A stretch of DNA of 64,000 nucleotides from Cavia porcellus (GCF_034190915.1 NW_026947484.1:187978982-188042981); one strand, 5' to 3'; numbered from the stretch's first letter, positions 20,756 to 31,010 are shown. Program-made: numbers and translations. Notes: generated by a model from the letters alone, not told the origin.

Positions 20756-22125
20756 AACATGTCTTACACTCAGGCTTTGGGAAATGTTTAGGTGACAGAG
20801 GAGGAATTGTAGGTCCTTTAATTTCCAGGTCACTTGGTGATGACCCACTGAAAATTCATTTCCAGCTTAAAATAAATCATACATGTTGATTAATAGACAA
20901 AAGTGGTGCAAAGAGCATGTGTTCTTTTTTCTTTCTGGACTTCTCAGTAAGTCTGAGCCAAGAGTACAGAGAAGGTGGGCAGTGAGCCCGTGGCTCTCCT
21001 GTCAGCGCTGCCGTAGGTCAGTCCTTCTCTGAGATGGTTCTAGTGACACCACACTGGGTGGCTGGGTGCTGGAGACAACAAAAGCCATGTGAAAGCCTCA
21101 GCTGATTCCTGTTGGGGTTCTGCCTCCCCCACACAAGCCCCACAGCATGTGATCTCCCCAAAAGAGCCCTGCACTGGATTCTGAGTGGGGAGAGGGAAGC
21201 TAGATTCCTCCTCAACAGATGTCACCATAATTAGATAACTCATTATATCAAGGAATAAGGAAAGGAGATTGACATGGATACAAATGTGAACATATTGATA
21301 GCTTTTCTGCATGTGAGTCTGTGCAATCTTGGAAACTGATTTCCTGGACAAAGCTCAAGAGATGAGTCAGCGGTTGGAGCCTGGGGAGATTTTCCACAAT
21401 GAAATTCTAGTCCCAATAAAGTATCCTAAGAGTTTTCCACCCTGAAAGACCATTCCCAGGGCAGCCACGGCTGGAAGCCAGTGTGGGTGTGTGCTGTGTG
21501 TGGGAGAAGTCCAGCAGGGAGCCAGGGCCCTGGGTGAAGGAGGCAGGAACACACTGGGAGAAGCGGGATGCGTGGGCAGAATTGGAGAGGACCCAGAGCA
21601 CCCCATTCGCCACTGCTGTTCCAGCCTGCAGCAAAAGCCCTGGGAACGAGCAAATGGCAGAAAGAGTTTCCTGCCATCCGAATCAGAAGCCTCCCTGGGG
21701 AGGTTGCCCTGGTCCCCCATCAGGGATGAAATGTTCAACCCAAGTGTTCCCGTATGACCCTGTTCATTCTGTGGGAGCACTCATGGCTCTGGCATGAGTG
21801 TGTCTCTTTCCCTATGAAGAATGTGAGCATTTGACTGCATAATCCTTTCCAAGTCAACCATTCTAAAAATGGATGTGCCTGCAAAATGGAGACCAGGGAG
21901 GAAGCAGTGGATTGACACGGAGCCTGGGCAGAGCCTTCCCTGGACATTTTGCACCCATCATTTTCCAAGCACTCCTGAGGGAGACCTGGTCTCCATGACT
22001 ACAAAGTCACCTTTGCCTTTGCCAAGCCCCAGGAGTGACCAGGTCCCCTCCCTGTGGTCTAGTTGATCTCTGTACCTAGTACTTTTCTCCTACGAAGACA
22101 CTAGGGGAGAAGAAGTAGAAATTGC
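20756..22125. other. no repeat or gene recognised
   Basis: Single-copy-looking sequence. Overlapping frames on both strands at 21367-21797 (up to 137 codons) reflect a locally GC-rich, stop-poor stretch and not a recognised gene. I see no splice-bounded exon here. Confidence 0.4.
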
Positions 22126-22140
22126 GGGGGGGGGGGGGGG
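22126..22140. repeat. poly-G run (G15)
   Basis: Fifteen consecutive G after 'attgc'. Such runs are unstable and prone to sequencing error. Confidence 0.95.
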
Positions 22141-22177
22141 AGCATACTTCAAAACTCCCCAATGCCTGCAGCTCAGG

Positions 22178-22271
22178 TTTACATGTGAGTCCCCAAAGGC
22201 CCACAGGTAAAACTTAGCCTCAGGGTGTCAATATTGGTAAGTGCTGTGAACATTTAAGAAGTGGGGCCTAG
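22178..22271 (+). mobile_element. MaLR LTR, 5' part (split)
   Basis: 'acatgtgagtccccaaagg', 'ctcagggtgtcaatattgg' and 'catttaagaagtggggcctag' match the first part of a MaLR-type LTR. The LTR resumes at 22386 after an ID insertion. Confidence 0.75.
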
Positions 22272-22385
22272 GGGCTGGGGGTTTAGCTCAGTGACATAAG
22301 CACCTGCCTTGCAAGTGTGTGGTCATGAGTTTGATCCCTGGTACAGATAAAAAGGAAAATGACAAAAAAAAAGAAGAAGAAGAAG
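22272..22385 (+). mobile_element. ID SINE with 16-bp target duplication
   Basis: GGGCTGGGGGTTTAGCTCAG, 'tgacataagcacctgccttgcaag', 'gtggtcatgagtttgatccctggtac', then an A-rich tail ending (AAG)n. The tRNA-like A box is 'tttagctcagtg' and the B box 'tgagtttgatccc'. It is flanked by AAGAAGTGGGGCCTAG at 22256-22271 and 22386-22401. The perfect duplication and intact boxes suggest a fairly recent insertion. Confidence 0.95.
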
Positions 22386-22629
22386 AAGAAGTGGGGCCTA
22401 GCAGGAGGCCTTTAGTTCACTGGGAACATGCCTTGAGGGGATTATAGGCCTCAGTTTCCTCCCCAAACCCCCACTGCATCACCATCTCTAACTCTTCAGA
22501 GGCCAAACCAATAGGGTAGCCAATCTTGGTTGCACTTCCAAACTGTGAGCACAACTAACCTCTATAATTTTTCTTTAAAGGTAACAGCATCAGGTATTTT
22601 GTTAGAGTGATGGAAAGCTGACTGATACA
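22386..22629 (+). mobile_element. MaLR LTR, 3' part (split)
   Basis: Continues 'gtggggcctagcaggaggcctttagttcactggg', 'catgccttgaggggattataggcc', and ends 'caggtattttgttagagtgatggaaagctgactgataca', the typical 3' terminus of this LTR group. Confidence 0.85.
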
Positions 22630-23329
22630 CCACATCCTCCCACTGTGGTATCTACCCTCTGTCCCTCCACTGAGTCATCTCACAGACATAATCTTTTCTT
22701 CCACTCCCACATTCATCTAGCATCTAACTCCAAATGGATGATGTCTCTTATTTTACAAAGAAAATAAAATCAACTGGGAGAGATGCTTTTATCTTACCAT
22801 CATAGAAAAGGTTCCCTACCTCTTCCCTAAGGACTTCTGTATCTGAAACTCATCCCACCCTTTGAGAGTCATGGTTCTGCCTTAACTGAATGTCTTGAAC
22901 CTTTCTCTCCACTGCCCTACCTGACCTAGCCCCACCAGACCTTCTTCTGGGCAATCATGATACCCCCTACCCTTTCCCCACTGATTTTTCTGCCATTGTC
23001 CTCATCATCTTTCCCAACAATATCTCACACATCTCCTAAATCTGCAGAAAGACAATCCAATGGCCTGAAATTGACACAGATTTTAGTAACAGTGCTGAGG
23101 GAAATGCTGTTTGGGACATAGACTCTAAAATCCAATAACAAGGTCCCAAAATAGCCTAAGTGGGTAATCTTTGAATGCTAATATCATGCCACACTGCCCT
23201 CATGCAGTTGTAAGATGACTAAGCCATTTCAGCTTATGATTGGGAGCCTCTGTTGTGCTTGAAATGTGTGAAGTCTGACAAGCCTTTAGCTATACATTCT
23301 TAAAGAATTAATGGACAGTCTGTAGAGGA
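22630..23329. other. pyrimidine-rich sequence, unassigned
   Basis: It follows the MaLR LTR directly, so it could be MaLR internal sequence or an older LINE, but I cannot assign it. Confidence 0.3.
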
Positions 23330-23486
23330 TTGGTAATGGGTGGTCAGCTTACACACCAGCTGAACGGAATCAGTGTGGTACTGAGTGTAAATGGCCCACC
23401 TGAGGACTGTTGCCAGTACAAAAAGGAGACCTGGAGAGGAAGAATAGCACTAGGGGTTCTCCTAAGTGTTGTTTGGAGCTGTTGGT

Positions 23487-23830
23487 TCTCCTGGAGGAGC
23501 TTGTCATGCTGACCTCCGCTGATAAGAGTTTGGCTGCTATCATCGGTGGAGCTCAGGGTCTTGTTGCTGAGAATGGCTGTGGTTCACTTTGGGAGAGCTT
23601 TGGTCCTTTCTTTGATCATCACTTCCTGGCTCCAGAGGAGAAGATGTGTACTGTTTAATCTCCAGGGGAAGTTTGTCATGCTGGCTTCCTGACATGTACT
23701 CAGCTGTTCTCATCATCAGAGGATCTCAGGACCTCACTGTCACTGAGGATGGCTGTGATACTTCTTGGTGGAGCCCTGGTCCTTATTTTGAGTGTTGCTT
23801 CTTGGCTCCAGTGCAGAACCTTCCACCTGT
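23487..23830 (+). repeat. degenerate 172-176-bp tandem duplication
   Basis: The two halves align from 'tctcctggaggagcttgtcatgctgacctcc' (23487) with 'tctccaggggaagtttgtcatgctggcttcc' (23659). The alignment runs through 'ctgagaatggctgtgg'/'ctgaggatggctgtg' to 'cctggctccagaggag'/'cttggctccagtgcag'. Neither half belongs to a family I know. The sequence to about 24560 has a repeat-like feel and contains AATAAA near 24160, but has no assigned name. Confidence 0.65.
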
Positions 23831-24934
23831 TAGCGCAGCTCCTTCATCCTGCTGGCACAAACTTTCTAGCTTCTACCACTGACCTTTGGGCCTTCCCAGC
23901 ACAGATCTTGAAATAGACTGAGTCACTGTCATTGTCGTGGACTCTAGGTTTTCAGCTGAACTCTCGCAGGTTGTTGCCATGGGACCAGGCCCTCAGCTGG
24001 ATTTTCTGGATATTTAGTGTTCTGAACAAATTTCCTGCACTTTCTTTGTATTTGACTCCTTGAGTGAACATTACAAATAATAATATAATTTATGTGTCCT
24101 GTATATAGTTTTTCTCCTTGCAGCCCCTGATTACAACCCTGAATAGTAGACTATTTTCAATAAAATTGTGGGCTCTACCCAGCTGGTTCTGTAAAAGAGA
24201 GCTGATGACACCCTCTTATGATAACCAGAGGCCAGGACTCCCACTTGACCCTTCTACTGCTCTTGCTGCTGGCAGAAAGGCATTTAGCTCAGAGAGTAGG
24301 GGCAGAATACTTCTTCTTTTGGGAGGTCTCACTCAGTCAAAATATCTCCACCTCTTCCTGGAGTCACTGGCACCAAACCTGCTCCAGGGATGAAGGGCAA
24401 TGACCCTCTTACCTAGGCAATCAGTCCTTCCATTTGACCTTAGGGAATAAGGGGTAGCATCACACCTTTCTGGACTGGTCTTTGTGCAGACCTTGTGAGT
24501 CTGCGTAGAAGTCCATTTAGAGGACCTGTCTGTAGTCCAGCTCTGGAACAAGAAGCCTGATCTGTAATCAGACTAATGCTGAGCTTCTTTTCTCCTTCCA
24601 GCTTTGCACCTGCTTGTGCTACGTTGCAACTCTCCTCACGAGCGCACTGGGTTTTCCTTCTTCCATTTCCCTTTGTTCCAAATCAGACCGTCCATCAAGG
24701 ATCATTTCAAATTTCACCTTTCCATGGAGCCTTCTGAATTCTGCCTGGCCCAGTCTCCCTTGAAGTCCTGCACCAACTTTTCAGCACACTCTGCTTTCTA
24801 AGAGAGTATTGTTATGCTTGCCTTGTCTCTGCCCCTGATCCAGAAAGTTCTCCAGGAAACAGATCAGTCTGGGCGTGGGGCATGTTCCCTGGGCCCCCAG
24901 CATATTGTTGATGAACATGACTTGCTATGAAAGG
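23831..24934. other. unassigned, repeat-like sequence
   Basis: Contains an AATAAAATTG polyadenylation-type signal near 24160. It may be an old LTR or the rest of the duplicated element upstream. Short frames only. Confidence 0.3.
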
Positions 24935-25060
24935 GGTATATTGCTTCCAGGCACATGCTAGACAGCTTACATCGATCATCTTGCCCAGAACTGCTTAGGT
25001 AGTAAGTGATTGAGGAGGAATTCAAGCCTTTTGGTCTGCAGGTTCCTACACTGCAAATGG
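24935..25060 (-). mobile_element. MIR SINE fragment, antisense
   Basis: 'aggcacatgctagacagcttacatcgatcatcttg' and 'gaactgcttaggtagtaagtgattgaggaggaattcaagcc' fit antisense MIR with an internal deletion. Confidence 0.6.
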
Positions 25061-25347
25061 GTGAGAGGGGTTCAGGTACTGACTTGTTTAGGTAAATGAA
25101 CAGCACTTTTTGAGCAGTTATTCCCAAGCAAAATGTGTGTGTAATAGGGAATCATTTTTAGGAAGCATTTTGAAAGCATTTTAAAAAGCTTTTGGAAAAA
25201 AAAAGAAGTCGACGGGAACAACCTAACTTGGGGAATAAAAACCTGAGAATTTGGTTTTCCTCTGTTGGCCCTTTTTCCCCTCATCATATTCAGTTTACAC
25301 ATGCAGGAAAAAGAACACTTGGAGGTGGGAAAATGGTGATGCTACAA

Positions 25348-25394
25348 AGTGTGAACAACTAATAAAATAAAAATTTAAGAGAGTGTGAACAACT
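25348..25394 (+). mobile_element. 21-base retroposon stub between 13-bp direct repeats
   Basis: AGTGTGAACAACT occurs perfectly at 25348-25360 and 25382-25394. Between them lie only AATAAAATAAAAATTTAAGAG (25361-25381, 21 bases in all). The core TAAAATAAAAATTT is identical to the 3' end of the T-rich retroposon at 26822 onward. The simplest reading is an extremely 5'-truncated insertion that kept only the tail. A simple duplication with slippage is the alternative. Confidence 0.5.
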
Positions 25395-25530
25395 TGCCAG
25401 ACATGATGGCACATATTTGTAATCCTTGATAACAGAGGCTGAGGCAGGAGGACAGCAAATTCTAAGCTAGTCTAGGCAACTTAATGAGGCTCTGTCACAA
25501 AAAAAAGAAAGAAAGAAAAGAAAAAAGAAT
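25395..25530 (+). mobile_element. B1 SINE
   Basis: GCCAGACATGATGGCACATA, 'tttgtaatccttgataacagaggctgaggcaggaggac' and 'aacttaatgaggctctgtcac', ending in an A-rich (AAAG)n tail. It begins directly after the second 13-bp repeat. Confidence 0.9.
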
Positions 25531-25625
25531 GTGTATATATATTTATATAATATAAAAAGAATATATGTAAGTATATATATATATATGTATATATACACAG
25601 TCATATATGGATATGACTATATAAA
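25531..25625. repeat. TA-rich microsatellite
   Basis: (TA)n and TATG blocks, continuing the tail of the B1 element. Confidence 0.9.
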
Positions 25626-25796
25626 AGAGGCTTTGGTAAAATGGGGTTATCAGTGATTTCTAATGCCACACTGACACTTCTATGTGGCTTAATGACGTGG
25701 GCCTGGAGGTCACCCAGTACATGTCTGCTCCATGTCATCTGGCCCTGGCCACATCTCCTTCTATGAGCAGGGCAGTTGTCACTCTATTTCATGATG

Positions 25797-26037
25797 TGTT
25801 TGTTCAAGATGCTATCAAAAAATACCACAGCTGGGGAGCTTAAAGATCAGACAATCAGTTTTCACCATTCTGGAAACTCAAAGTTCCAGACCAAGGAATG
25901 ACAGAGTGAGTCTCTGAATGACAGGTAAGGACTCTCTTTCTGGCTCATAGATAATACCTTCTCCCTGTGTCTTCACATCACAGGGCAGGGAAGGGGTGGG
26001 AGGGTCATAAGTTTCTCTTTATAAGAATGCTAGTCCT
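25797..26037 (-). mobile_element. MaLR/MLT LTR, antisense, part 1 (split)
   Basis: 'ttgttcaagatgctatcaaaaaataccac', 'ttctggaaactcaaagttccagacc', 'ccctgtgtcttcacatcacagg' and 'tctctttataagaatgctagtcct' match an antisense MLT-type LTR. It resumes at 26841 with 'aagaacactagtcctattgg'. Confidence 0.85.
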
Positions 26038-26840
26038 GCAGTCGGCACCATGCACAGGCTGACTAGGGCAGAGCCAGACGCCAGTCCTCTCCTTTGAGTC
26101 TGTGCCATTCACGGACTTCAAGGGAGGAGAGCATGAAGTCAACAAGAAGCTAAAACCTCCTGTGTGTCGGCACCATGCACGGGCTGACTGGGGGAGGGCC
26201 ACATGCCAGCCCACTGTGGCACACAAGCAGGTAGACCAAAAAAACCAACATCCCCCACCCCCACCTCTGTCCCCCACAGGCGAGCAGCCGATCTGGAGAA
26301 GCACAGGCTGTGTGATAGCTATGAGGTAAAATACAACTGAATGCTAGCAGTGTTCAGTGTTTCACTGACTTTTCAGGCTTAAAGCCAGTAGTCTGATATC
26401 TATTCGGAGGATAACATGCAATGTAGCATCTATGGGGGAATCTCCTTCTGAAGGTGGTGGCCACTGTTAATTCCCTACTATCTTGTTTTGAAGTCCTATA
26501 TCATTCTCATTGTTTTGTTTGGTTGGGTTTATGTGGTTTGATTTTGTTGTATCTGATGGCATGGGCAGCCACTTTGGATTTACTATTATTTTGTTTTGAA
26601 GTCCTATACTGCATTCATTGTTTTGTTTTTATTGATTCTGTTCTGTTTCTGTTTTGCTTGATTTTGCTATGTCTGAAGGGATGGGCAGCTATTCTGAAGA
26701 CAAGAGGCATTATGATAGCCACTGTTGATTTCCTATTACCTTGTTTTGAAATCCTGAGTCACTTACAGTGTCATGTTCTGATGGTTTTATTCTGCTTTCT
26801 TTTGCTTAGTTTTATTCTCTCTAAAATAAAAATTTTTTAA
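26038..26840 (+). mobile_element. unrecognised composite retroposon, copy 2 (near full length)
   Basis: An 803-base insertion flanked by AAGAATGCTAGTCCT (26023-26037) and AAGAACACTAGTCCT (26841-26855), 13 of 15 identical. The 5' module is CpG-containing and carries a 125-base duplication starting GTCGGCACCATGCAC at 26041 and 26166. A pyrimidine/CACC stretch (26240-26280) and a unique middle (to about 26450) follow. The 3' module has T-rich units with TTTGAAGTCC-type landmarks at 26487, 26595 and 26745 (one unit shortened to 108 bases, the next 150). It ends CTAAAATAAAAATTTTTTAA. The 3' module matches the element at 13615-14312. The whole plan recalls SVA-like composite elements or an internally deleted LINE. 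Confidence 0.75.
26454..26840 (+). other. 128-codon open frame through the T-rich units
   Basis: Because the full unit is 150 bases (50 codons) and the shortened one 108, the frame stays in phase across all units and runs into the A-tail. The deduced product is very hydrophobic and repetitive (LLSCFEVLYH-like motif once per unit). Copy 1 keeps a related 68-codon frame at 14105-14311. No known domain; more likely a by-product of repeat length than a gene. Confidence 0.15.
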
Positions 26841-26983
26841 AAGAACACTAGTCCTATTGGCTGAGAGCCCTACACTGTGATCTCCTTTAAGTTCACCTTA
26901 GGGCCCTACTTCTAGATAAAGTCCATAGTGAGCATTAGGGCTTCAACACACAGACCTCAATGGGACACGATTCAGTTCTTGGC
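26841..26983 (-). mobile_element. MaLR/MLT LTR, antisense, part 2 (split)
   Basis: 'aagaacactagtcctattggctgagagccc', 'cctttaagttcaccttagggccctacttctagataaagtcc', 'gcttcaacacacagacctcaatgggacacgattcag' complete the LTR begun at 25797. Confidence 0.85.
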
Positions 26984-28374
26984 AAAATCCAGATCTCGTA
27001 AGCCCAGCCCAGTCTCCTTCCTCAGGGTCCTCTTGTACCTGCCTGCTCTCCTACGGCCCAGCCTTGAGGACATGAATTCAATCTGCCTGTCCAGGGACTT
27101 GCACACCGAGTAGGGACCAGCTTCTGTGCTTCAGGACCCTCTCTCTTCCCCTGCCCTTGTTCATGCTAATTCCTCCTGGCTCTGAGTCCTGGCACTATTG
27201 CTTATAGAGGGGGAACTGACCATGTTGATAGAAAAGAATAAAATAGAATTACAGGGTCTAGTTTACTAGACAAACAAGCACCATAAGAGATGGGTTATGA
27301 CTGCAAAAATGAGAACACTGTTTCAAAGTGCAGTGTCCAGGTTTGCTAAACCCATGCCAAGGAGTTCTGTGTTTAGTTCTGGGTCTTACATTCTACAACC
27401 ACTTAGATTTACCATTTGGCTGGGGAGTGGAGGTAACACTTTATGGATAATGATGAAAGGAACTGTGAGCATGGTGGAGGGAACACCACCTCTCTAAAGG
27501 CTTCCGGAGGTTCATAGGAGGAGCTTCCTGGAGAGAGCAGGAGAGATGATCCCCACGGCCTTGGCATGGAGGAAGAAAGCCTTAGCAAAGCAGCCTTCTC
27601 TTAGTGAATGGAGTGAATGGTGGTTATTGTCCCATCCCCGGGCCGCTTCAAGCAGAGACAGAGACTCTTTCCTGCTTTCTGCCACATGTCAGCTTCTGGC
27701 TCATATCTCAGTCCTCCACCCCTAGTGAGCCAGAGTCGAGTCTTCATATGATCTGCAGCATGTGGAGATTTCATTACAAAGATACGATCTGCCTGCTTAT
27801 TTCACATCATCAGCCCATTACTCAGGGACTCAGGATAACCAGGAGCCTTGTGGAGTACATCAGAATTTGAGGTAGCCAGTTATAAATGATCTAAAACCCA
27901 AAGGAGTCCCCGCTTAGCCAATTGGCCTGCTATACACATCAGTCCTATTTTGAAGATTCTTATACCCTTAAATACAGACTGTCATCTCTGGCTTAAACTT
28001 CAAAAACAATCATATACCCTTCGGACTTATAACATACACTGGAGAAATCATTAGCTCAGATGCTGAGTGCCATCTAAAAGTGCTGATACATCTCACTTGA
28101 ATCAAACCAAACCAGCAAATATTAACCAAGCCTGTGTAAAGCAAACCAAGATCTGGTCCTTGCTATCTCGGTACCAACAAGAGAGTCCAGGGAAAAGGAC
28201 AGGTGTGTGAACAGCTTGATGACTATGTCACCCTTTTTAGCACCTTCCCAGGTCATTGCAATTATTTCTTTACAATCGCAATAGCCCCACAAAATGTCCA
28301 TTCCCCATGGACAGACTAGCTTATTGGTGAAGACACAGTGTTCATGCTTCCCCAACCCCAGTCTACCTCCCACT
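26984..28374. other. no feature recognised
   Basis: Unique-looking sequence with frames of up to 88 codons and no known motif. Confidence 0.4.
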
Positions 28375-28600
28375 TGACCCTGTGTCAGCTGTAATTTTAG
28401 ACAAGTTGTTTTGCTGTGCTGTACTGCTCTCTTACTTCTCTATAGATTTCCTTCTCTGAAAATGGGATTAATAATAGTACAGATTATTATGAAATTAAGT
28501 TCACTCACACATGTAAAGCACTTCACAGTGTGGCCTAAAATGTACATGCATATTAATATTTGTTGCTGTTAATACTACTACTGCCAGTAATATAGTGGGG
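28375..28600 (+). mobile_element. MIR SINE
   Basis: 'accctgtgtcagctg', 'ttccttctctgaaaatgggattaataatagtac' and 'tcacacatgtaaagcacttcacag' follow the sense MIR consensus. Confidence 0.75.
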
Positions 28601-28740
28601 TTACTCGTACATAGATACTCATTTCTGAAGGTAAATGTGTAAGGCAGAAGCTGTACATAATCAATATGAAACTTCAAAGCTCCATCTTTCTTGACCGTGG
28701 GAGCATGTGTCACTGGCTGGCTTCCTCTCACACAGGTTGG

Positions 28741-29005
28741 CCAACTTCAGTTAATAACAACTGATTTTTATGAGTGCTTGTTAGGACAGCATGCACTGGT
28801 TGAGTCTTTCACATGCATTAACCCATTTCATCTAATTTCATATCAATCCCATAAAGTAAGTACTGAGCCTTCCTCCAATGTAAAACCTAGGAATCAGAGG
28901 CACAGGAAGGTTAATCATTTGTCCAAATACTGCAGGGACTTGAATCTAGGCAGTCATCCAGCCAGGTTCCAGAATATTCTCAACCACTGGGGTCAGTCGT
29001 CTCTT
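28741..29005 (-). mobile_element. MIR SINE, antisense, near full length
   Basis: 'tcacatgcattaacccatttcatc', 'tcccataaagtaagtactg', 'atcagaggcacaggaaggttaatcatttgtccaaatactgcagggacttgaatctaggcagtc' is a long antisense MIR. A 132-codon frame runs through it by chance. Confidence 0.85.
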
Positions 29006-30534
29006 CTCAGAGAAACAGGATGTGACTGTCCTAATTCCAGTATGCCCTACCATATGTACAAATCCTGGAGTATGGGGGGCATTTGGTAACAGTTTCTGAA
29101 ATAAGCAGCCTCCTCAGGTTGCTAGTTGTAGGTACCCCTCCCTTGGCACAGCACCCAGGCTCCACACCCTCACAGGCTGGAGAGGAGCCATCAGGAAGTA
29201 TCCCCATTTCGAGAGCTGCTTTCCTGCTCTCACTGCCAACTCCCAGCCCATGTCTCCAGCCCCTGTCCTCGAGGAGCCAGCTCATCTCCAGCTCACACAG
29301 TTCCCCAACCAGTCTTCAACAGGTGCAGCTGTCATCTGGTGTCATTTTGGAGCCCTCGCGTTGCCGTCTTCTAGTTGTTGAGACCCAGGAGTGAAAAATG
29401 TAAGAAAACGGACTTACAACCTGCTTCAGCGCAGCTTGGAGAGACTCCAGCAAAGCAGGCCTGCTCTAATAGGGGTGGGGCTGCAGAGACGTATTCCTAG
29501 AGATCCCTGAATTCTCTCCAGGAATTGTAAATGACATGTTGTTGTTTCAGTGATGATATGATTAGATACAGTATTTGTTTTATGAGATCCTGGATGCAAA
29601 TCCTAATATTATGGAAGGCAATGTGTATCCTTGCAACTAGGGTGAGATGAGAAGCTGAATGAGACGAAGATTTTCCCTGTTCTTCCCCATCTTCCCCACC
29701 CCAGCCACTCAGGAACTGGCTCTACTTTACCTTTGGTGCACAGCTTCCGGAGGGAAGTGAGCCCTCAGCTGGGCAGAGGCCACCAGACTGATGCATATGT
29801 AATCGTTACAATGATCTGTGTGTTGCCTTCTGGTTGATCCTTTTTCTCCTGGGAATTTGGTGCTGACAAAAACAAAAGTGCGCTAAGTAGCAGTGTATAT
29901 TTATGTTTGTACAGTTACATTCACAGATTCCGTATTTGCAAATTCACCTAGTTATTAAGATTCATATGTAACCCTAAAATCAATATGCACTTTACAGTCA
30001 TTTGCAGACAGGGACAGAACAGTGAAAAATCCGAGTCACCCAATGCACACGTTCCCAACTGAGGTCACACAAGGCAATGCTGCTTTCCTGTTTCAGCCAC
30101 AAACAAGTATACTTCTGTATCTATTCAGGACCACTCTCCACATTTTTTGTGCTCTTTTGCTGGTAATTTCATTGTTTAAAATGGTGCCCAAGAACTGTGC
30201 CAAAGTAAGTTCAAGGAGGCTGTGTGATCTGCCTTATGGAGAAAACACAAGAGTTAGATAAGCTTTGTGAAGGCTTGAGTTCTAGTGCTATTGGCCTGAG
30301 TTCAATGTTAATGAATCAGCAGTAATAGTAAACAAAGTATCTTTAAACAGAAACACACAGAAGAGATTAAGTTTTACAACTGACCAAAATGTAGCCAGTG
30401 GCTGGAACCTAACCTATTTCCCCCAGGAGAAGTGGCTCAATGTTTGCCAATGCAGAGACTTCATAGAAGACAATTATGAGAACGCAGTGCAGACTGCATA
30501 TACACAGTGTATGTGACAGGAAGGTGACCAAGAT
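29006..30534. other. no feature recognised
   Basis: Unassigned sequence. Frames at 29031-29394 on opposite strands are mutual shadows of a GC-rich patch. Confidence 0.4.
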
Positions 30535-30640
30535 GCAGACAGGTTAGAGAATTTGTCCATATGGATCGGGGCACACAGCGCCAGAGTCAGCACCTGAACT
30601 GAGGTCTGTCAGAGGCCCAGCTCGACCAGCCACCGCTTCA
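30535..30640 (-). mobile_element. MIR SINE fragment, antisense
   Basis: 'gacaggttagagaatttgtcc', 'gcacacagcgccagagtcagcacctgaactgaggtctgtcagaggccc' fit antisense MIR. Confidence 0.6.
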
Positions 30641-30732
30641 TCTCTGGATTCAAGGTCAATGCGCTACAAAAGGTTGCTGTATATGGAGAACCCACTGCAA
30701 AAGATTTTAATCTTTCTTTTGCTGACACTTTT

Positions 30733-30813
30733 CCCTTTTGGTACTGGGGATCGAACTCATGACCTTGCACTTGCCAGGCAGGTGCTTATGCTGATGAGCT
30801 AAACCCCTGGCCA
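30733..30813 (-). mobile_element. ID SINE, antisense
   Basis: 'ggtactggggatcgaactcatgaccttgcacttgccaggcaggtgcttatgctgatgagctaaacccc' is the reverse complement of the ID body. Flanks GCTGACACTTTT (30721) and GCTGATGCTATT (30814) agree at 9 of 12 positions as a possible target duplication. Its A-tail is almost absent. Confidence 0.9.
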
Positions 30814-30916
30814 GCTGATGCTATTCTTTATTCTCCTTCACTTTCTTTCCGCTCGTGTGTTCTTTGCTTTTAGGTTTTGTTGTTGGGTGGTTTTTTCGTT
30901 TGTGTTTGGTTGTCTG

Positions 30917-30997
30917 TTTAATCCAAACTGAGGATCAAACCCTGGCCTCTGCAAGTCAGGAAAGTGTTCCACCACTGAGCTAACCCTTGGTTCTGCT
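30917..30997 (-). mobile_element. ID SINE, antisense, diverged
   Basis: 'ctgaggatcaaaccctggcctctgcaagtcaggaaagtgttccaccactgagctaaccc' is the reverse complement of an ID-type element, from a subfamily different from the other IDs here. Flanks TTTGGTTGTCTG (30905-30916) and TTTGGATTGTCTG (30998-31010) form a target duplication with one indel. Confidence 0.85.
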
Positions 30998-31010
30998 TTT
31001 GGATTGTCTG

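Noticed and set aside
21367..21797. Cluster of overlapping frames on both strands, up to 137 codons
   Set aside because: Five frames open at once show GC-rich composition and not coding selection.
22272..22345. tRNA-like sequence
   Set aside because: It has A and B boxes but is the body of an ID SINE with target duplication, not a functional tRNA gene.
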